A stretch of DNA of 8,584 nucleotides from CAZJYI01 sp964550025 (lineage in GTDB: Bacteria > Verrucomicrobiota > Kiritimatiellia > UBA8416 > CAYOBW01): the NCBI GenBank assembly GCA_964550025.1, contig CAZJYI010000295.1:1-8584 (forward strand). Reading direction: 5' to 3'. The first letter of the stretch is position 1. The number at the start of each line of letters is the position of its first letter. The notes under the pieces were generated by a model. That model made no database searches and was not told where the DNA came from. It worked only from the letters and a program-made list of their open reading frames with translations. Shown one piece after another: positions 4,945 to 8,584 of this stretch. Position numbers and translations under genes: made by a program.

Positions 4945-7050
4945 ATGCCTCCTGTGAACAATGAAACGTCCGCGATTGATTTCCGAGTCTACATCGGCAT
5001 GCTCTTCTTTCGATGGCAGACGATCGTCGTCTGCTTTCTCTATTGCCTTCTGGGCGGTGTGCTGTACCTGAACCTGGCTCCCAAGAAGTACAGCGCCTTC
5101 TGCAAGATCATGATCTACCGTGACCCGAAGCTCATGATCCCGGGTCAACAGGACAATTGGTCGCTTTCGTCGCACATCTACCTCTTGCAGAGTACGAAGC
5201 TGCGCGAGCGCGTGGTCGACCGTCTCAAGGAGAAGTGGGGCGAGATTGTCGGTACGCACTCCAAGATGCTCTTGCCCGTGTCGGCCGGTCGCACCAGCTC
5301 CTACGGTCCCTCGCTCTATGTGGGCGTGAGGGGAGAGAACTCAATCTACGCCGGCGAGTTTCTGGCGACGCTGATCGAGGAACACAAGAAGGAGTGGTCC
5401 GGTATCCAGATGGAGTCGTCGGATACGGCGGCCGAGAAGCTGCGCGAGGAGCTGGACCGGCTCGAAGACAAGATTCGATCAGCCGAGGAGGAGGTGATCG
5501 AGTTCAGACGACTCTATGATATCACGCGTCTTGAAGCCCGCGCCAGCATGGAGAGCGCTTACCTGGGCGCGTTGGTGGCGCGCCGGAGCCAACTGTCGAC
5601 GGAACTGATGCTGCAGGAAAACCAGTATCCCTTCCTGAAGGATGCCACCGTGGGCGTCATCAGCGACGTGGAAGAGCTCAACCGGGAAAGTGGCGGTGTC
5701 GAGCCGATTCACGAGGTCGCGGAGGAAGGCGAAGCGTCGCTGGGAATAGAGATCAACGATCTGCTGCCGGAAAGCCTGAAGAAGGCCGAAACGGTTAAGC
5801 TTCCGGAGCACGAGGTGATCTGGTCGGCGCTTCGCGTTCAGCTTGCCCGGCTCAAGCAGGAGGACCGCAAGCTCGGGGAGAACCTGACGGCGGATCACCC
5901 GTCCCGCCGTGATCTTCGCAAGCAGATCGAGAAGGTGGAGAACGATCTGGAGGTGGCGGCCGAGGTGGCCATGCAGCGTCTGCGGGACCGCCATAACGCT
6001 CTGCGTTTTCACCTGAATGCCGTTGAGCAGGCCGAGTACAAGTGGCAGGCCAAGGACTTGCAGGCGAGCCAGCGCCGCGGCGAGCTCAACCGGATTGCGT
6101 CGGTCGTTTCGCGGTATGAGGCGAACTACGCGCAGCTCTACGGTCGGCTCCACGACATGCTCTTGTCCGAGGAACTGCAGGCCGAGCACTTCACCGTTGT
6201 TGAACCGGTGGCCACCAGCGGCGGTCCCATCTGGCCCGATCCGACCAAGATCCTGATCGTCTCGGTCGCCCTGGGGCTGGGCTCCGGGTTCGGCTTGGCT
6301 ATTCTTGCCCAGCTGGTGGACAACAAGATCCAGTCCATCAAGGACGTGGAAGACGTTCTGGGCGTGCCGTTCCTTGGCGGTGTGCCGTACTGGGCGCACA
6401 GTGGGTTGGAACGCACCATTCGCCCGATCGTGACCGAGGAACACTCAGCCGGGGCCATCGAAGCTTACCGCGCGTTGCGCACGAGCCTGCTGGCCGCGTT
6501 GAATAAGATGAACGAGAAGATCGCGCTGGTGACCAGCGCCGATTCCCGCGAGGGGAAGACGCTGACCACGCTCAACATGGCGATCATGATCGCGCAGATG
6601 GGGCGGAAGGTGTTGCTGGTGGACATGGACCTGCGTCGTGGGCGCCTGCACCGTTCGCTGGGCATGGAGAAATCGCCGGGTGTGGCGGATGCCCTGAAAG
6701 AGGGAGGGTCGCTGCGGGAGGTGATTCGCACAAGCCGCATCGAGAATCTCGACCTGGCGCCAACCGGGTCTTCGTCCGAGAACTCGGCCGAGCTCCTCCA
6801 GTCCGCCGATCTCGTCAGTTTCTTTGTGGACGTGCAGGACGACTACGACTACATCCTTGTCGATACGTCTCCGGTGCTGCGCGTGACGGATACCGTGATT
6901 CTCGCTACGGAGGGCCTCGGTGTTGTGCTCTACGTTGCCAGGGTCAATCACACTCCCAAGCCGCTGATTCGCTACTCGCTCGACATGCTCAAAGACGCGC
7001 GCATTGTCGGGTTGATCATGAACAGCATCGAGATGCACAAGATCAGCAGT
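4945..7050 (+). CDS. Wzc-like polysaccharide co-polymerase/BY-kinase (3' truncated by gap)
   Basis: Inner-membrane regulator of exopolysaccharide chain length and export: an N-terminal Wzz/GumC-type co-polymerase fused to a cytoplasmic bacterial tyrosine kinase. The ATG at 4945 is chosen because TM1 follows at the expected distance and the promoter lies between it and the upstream TTG; the ribosome binding site (GGCGGG) is weak. 702 residues are visible: TM1 about 26-45, periplasmic coiled coils about 153-195 and 289-412, a GumC-like LTADHPSRRDL segment near 315-325, a Pro-rich stretch (PIWPDP) before TM2 at about 436-457, then the kinase. Kinase motifs are Walker A ADSREGKT (532-539, Lys538), Walker A' VLLVDMDLR (556-564) and Walker B YILVDTSP (636-643). 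An acidic segment at 232-290 interrupts the coils. The frame enters the N gap after residue 702, so the C-terminal tail, normally the Tyr autophosphorylation cluster, is missing. E. coli Wzc is about 720 aa, so little is lost. Confidence 0.92.
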
Positions 7051-7150
7051 NNNNNNNNNNNNNNNNNNNNNNNNNNNNNNNNNNNNNNNNNNNNNNNNNN
7101 NNNNNNNNNNNNNNNNNNNNNNNNNNNNNNNNNNNNNNNNNNNNNNNNNN
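7051..7150. other. Assembly gap (100 N)
   Basis: Exactly 100 N, the conventional placeholder for a scaffold gap of unknown size. It removes the kinase C-terminus, any intergenic sequence and the transferase N-terminus. Reading frame differs on the two sides (frame 1 before, frame 2 after), so an open frame through the gap to about 7656 is an artefact. Confidence 0.98.
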
Positions 7151-8524
7151 ATGGACCTCGTGTGCCTGATTCTTGGCAGCGCGATCGGGGTGATGTTCCG
7201 CTTCGGCCACGAGGAGATGACCGAGTATGTCTTCAACCACCTGGAGGGATGGTTGCTGCTCTTCGGCGGTGTCATACTGGCGAACTACCTGGCCGGCGGC
7301 TACAAGCTGCAATACACCTTCTCGCGCTTCAACCTGATCGTCACGTGGGTCTTTTCCCTGGCGTTCGCGCTGATGATTCTGAGTGTCACGTCCTATGCCT
7401 GGATAACGTTCGTGCTGGGGCGCGGCGTGCTCCTGTTTTCCCTGGCTTCGTACAGCGTGCTGGCCCTCTTCCTCAAGCTGCTCGTGTACCGCAATCTGTT
7501 CAGAAGCGAGATCTTCCAGTGCCGCACCGTGATTCTCGGCGAGGGGAGTTGCGCGAAGGAACTGAGACGGATGCTCGAAGGCAAGTTCGTCCTGCCCGCG
7601 CACCGCGTCGTGGCGTACATCCGCGTGACGGACACGCAGGGCGAACCCGCCTATGACCAGGCGGCCGTCATCGACAACGTCGCGGTCATCGACGCGCCGG
7701 CCGACATGCTGGAGAACGTCATACGCAGCCTTGGCGTCAGCCTGATCGTCCTGGCGATGGAGGACCCGCGCGGCGACGCGAACTGCTATCCCGCCCTCAA
7801 GCGTCTGCGCTTCGACGGCGTTGAAGTCCTCAATCCCCTGAATGTCGCCGAGATCTACACCGGGCGCACGCCGCTGGACCTCATCAACGAGGAGTACCTT
7901 ATGCAGGCCAGCCTGGAGTCGGCTCTCCCCGTGTACAGGCGAATCAAGAGCGTGATCGACATCGTCATTGCCATGTTCGCGCTCATCATCCTGTCCCCCC
8001 TCGCATTGGTGATTGTGGCGTTGACAAAACTGACATCTCCGTCGAGCCCGGTCTTCTACTCGCAGGTCAGGGTAGGGCGGTTCGGCAAGGAGTTCAGGAT
8101 CCACAAGTTCCGAACCATGCGCCATGGGGCCGAGGCGCAGACCGGAGCCGTGTGGGCCGCGGAGCGCGATCCGCGCATTACTCGGCTCGGACACGTGCTG
8201 CGGCGTTTCCGTCTGGACGAGATCCCGCAGTTCGTCAACATCCTCAAAGGCGAAATGAGTATCGTCGGTCCAAGGCCCGAGCGCCCCGAGCTGACCGCGC
8301 AGCTGGCCAAGCGTATCCCGTTCTACGACGAGCGCGAGAACGTGATGCCCGGCTTGACCGGATGGGCCCAGATCCGCTACCCCTATGGGAGTACGGTCGA
8401 GGACGCTGCGCACAAGCTCGAGTACGACCTCTACTACATGAAGCACCTGTCGTTCAGCCTGGACCTTCAGATCATCCTGATGACCCTGAGAATCGTCGTT
8501 CTCGGAAAGGAACGGGAACACTAA
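7151..8524 (+). CDS. Polyprenyl-phosphate hexose-1-phosphate transferase (WcaJ-like, 5' partial)
   Basis: Membrane initiating transferase that moves a hexose-1-phosphate from a nucleotide sugar to undecaprenyl phosphate, the first step of exopolysaccharide repeat-unit assembly. 457 residues are visible. The first Met directly abuts the gap and falls inside what should be TM1, so the real start is probably in the gap. Hydrophobic helices lie at about 1-17, 33-50, 61-82 and 91-115. A Rossmann/CoA-binding-like domain follows (VILGEGSCAKEL, 127-138, to about 250), and the catalytic bacterial sugar transferase domain spans about 263-457. It shows a re-entrant hydrophobic helix with Ser282-Pro283, HKFRTM (318-323), the Asp356-Glu357 dyad in RLDEIPQF, IVGPRPERPE (371-380) and LTGWAQI (402-408). 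The layout matches the five-helix WcaJ/EpsB_2 type used in exosortase-associated and colanic-acid-type loci; sugar specificity is unknown. The family is clear; no exosortase is visible here. Confidence 0.93.
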   Translation: MDLVCLILGSAIGVMFRFGHEEMTEYVFNHLEGWLLLFGGVILANYLAGGYKLQYTFSRFNLIVTWVFSLAFALMILSVTSYAWITFVLGRGVLLFSLASYSVLALFLKLLVYRNLFRSEIFQCRTVILGEGSCAKELRRMLEGKFVLPAHRVVAYIRVTDTQGEPAYDQAAVIDNVAVIDAPADMLENVIRSLGVSLIVLAMEDPRGDANCYPALKRLRFDGVEVLNPLNVAEIYTGRTPLDLINEEYLMQASLESALPVYRRIKSVIDIVIAMFALIILSPLALVIVALTKLTSPSSPVFYSQVRVGRFGKEFRIHKFRTMRHGAEAQTGAVWAAERDPRITRLGHVLRRFRLDEIPQFVNILKGEMSIVGPRPERPELTAQLAKRIPFYDERENVMPGLTGWAQIRYPYGSTVEDAAHKLEYDLYYMKHLSFSLDLQIILMTLRIVVLGKEREH

Positions 8525-8534
8525 TCACGATGCC

Positions 8535-8584
8535 ATGACCTTTTTTCTGACGTTGGCTTTCATGTTCATGGTGTTCTGGCGGCC
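8535..8584 (+). CDS. N-terminus of hydrophobic membrane protein (3' partial)
   Basis: An ATG at 8535 opens a frame of 16 complete codons plus two bases, running off the edge: MTFFLTLAFMFMVFWR, and the last codon must be Pro (CCN). The stretch is strongly hydrophobic and starts 10 bp after the transferase stop, as expected for a co-transcribed membrane protein such as an O-antigen polymerase/ligase-like component. The nearby ATG at 8530 ends after two codons. The only purine-rich candidate ribosome binding site (GGAAAGGAA around 8505-8513) is rather far upstream. Too short to assign a family. Confidence 0.5.
   Translation, partial: MTFFLTLAFMFMVFWR

Noticed and set aside
5479..6444. 321-codon minus-strand frame opposite the Wzc-like gene
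   Set aside because: It is a shadow of the coiled-coil coding region with no motif or initiation signal.
4825..7656. 943-residue open frame running through the N gap
   Set aside because: It starts at a TTG inside the promoter spacer and, after the gap, continues in the wrong frame over the sugar transferase gene. The real kinase frame stops being readable at 7050.
7043..8521. 492-codon minus-strand frame opposite the sugar transferase
   Set aside because: It crosses the N gap and overlaps a gene with unmistakable family motifs; it is a GC-rich antisense shadow.

Overview
The window is GC-rich bacterial chromosome, apparently a scaffolded draft or metagenome assembly, because exactly 100 N sit at 7051-7150. 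The gene set is a MoxR AAA+ ATPase, a small lipoprotein, an AlkD-type repair enzyme, a secreted multidomain glycoside hydrolase and a Wzc/WcaJ-type exopolysaccharide locus. There are also 9-bp GTCCCATNN tandem repeats. My impression is a Planctomycetota/Lentisphaerota/Hydrogenedentota-like Gram-negative lineage, but this rests on gene style and repeat style only. No rRNA or marker gene is present to settle it, and I see no tRNA, CRISPR array or transposase.

Layout. 1-1338 (+) is a MoxR-family ATPase cut by the left edge, with a long Glu-Pro dipeptide tract and a Pro/basic linker ahead of the AAA+ core. 1339-1502 is a non-coding, GC-rich, hairpin-prone spacer between convergent genes. 1503-1874 (-) is a small glycine/threonine-rich lipoprotein with its own sigma70-like promoter. 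1875-2075 is a divergent spacer holding that promoter and six 9-bp tandem units. 2076-2783 (+) is an AlkD-like DNA alkylation repair protein. 2787-4559 (-) is a secreted TIM-barrel glycoside hydrolase with C-terminal beta-sandwich modules, ending 3 nt from the repair gene.

4560-4944 is a 385-nt divergent regulatory region. It contains inverted repeats, a strong TTGACT-18-TACAAT promoter, and a hairpin followed by a short T-run inside the predicted leader. From 4945 rightwards (+) lies an exopolysaccharide cluster. Its genes are a Wzc-like chain-length regulator fused to a BY-kinase (3' end lost in the gap), a polyprenyl-phosphate hexose-1-phosphate transferase (5' end lost in the gap), and the first codons of a hydrophobic protein running off the right edge.

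How the genes fit together. The phosphotransferase would load the first sugar onto undecaprenyl phosphate. The Wzc-like protein would control polymerisation length and export. The edge gene may be the next membrane component, possibly a polymerase/ligase. The divergent hydrolase shares the intergenic control region and could trim the same polymer or act on an environmental glycan; that link is inference. The left half (MoxR, lipoprotein, AlkD) shows no functional connection to the polysaccharide genes.
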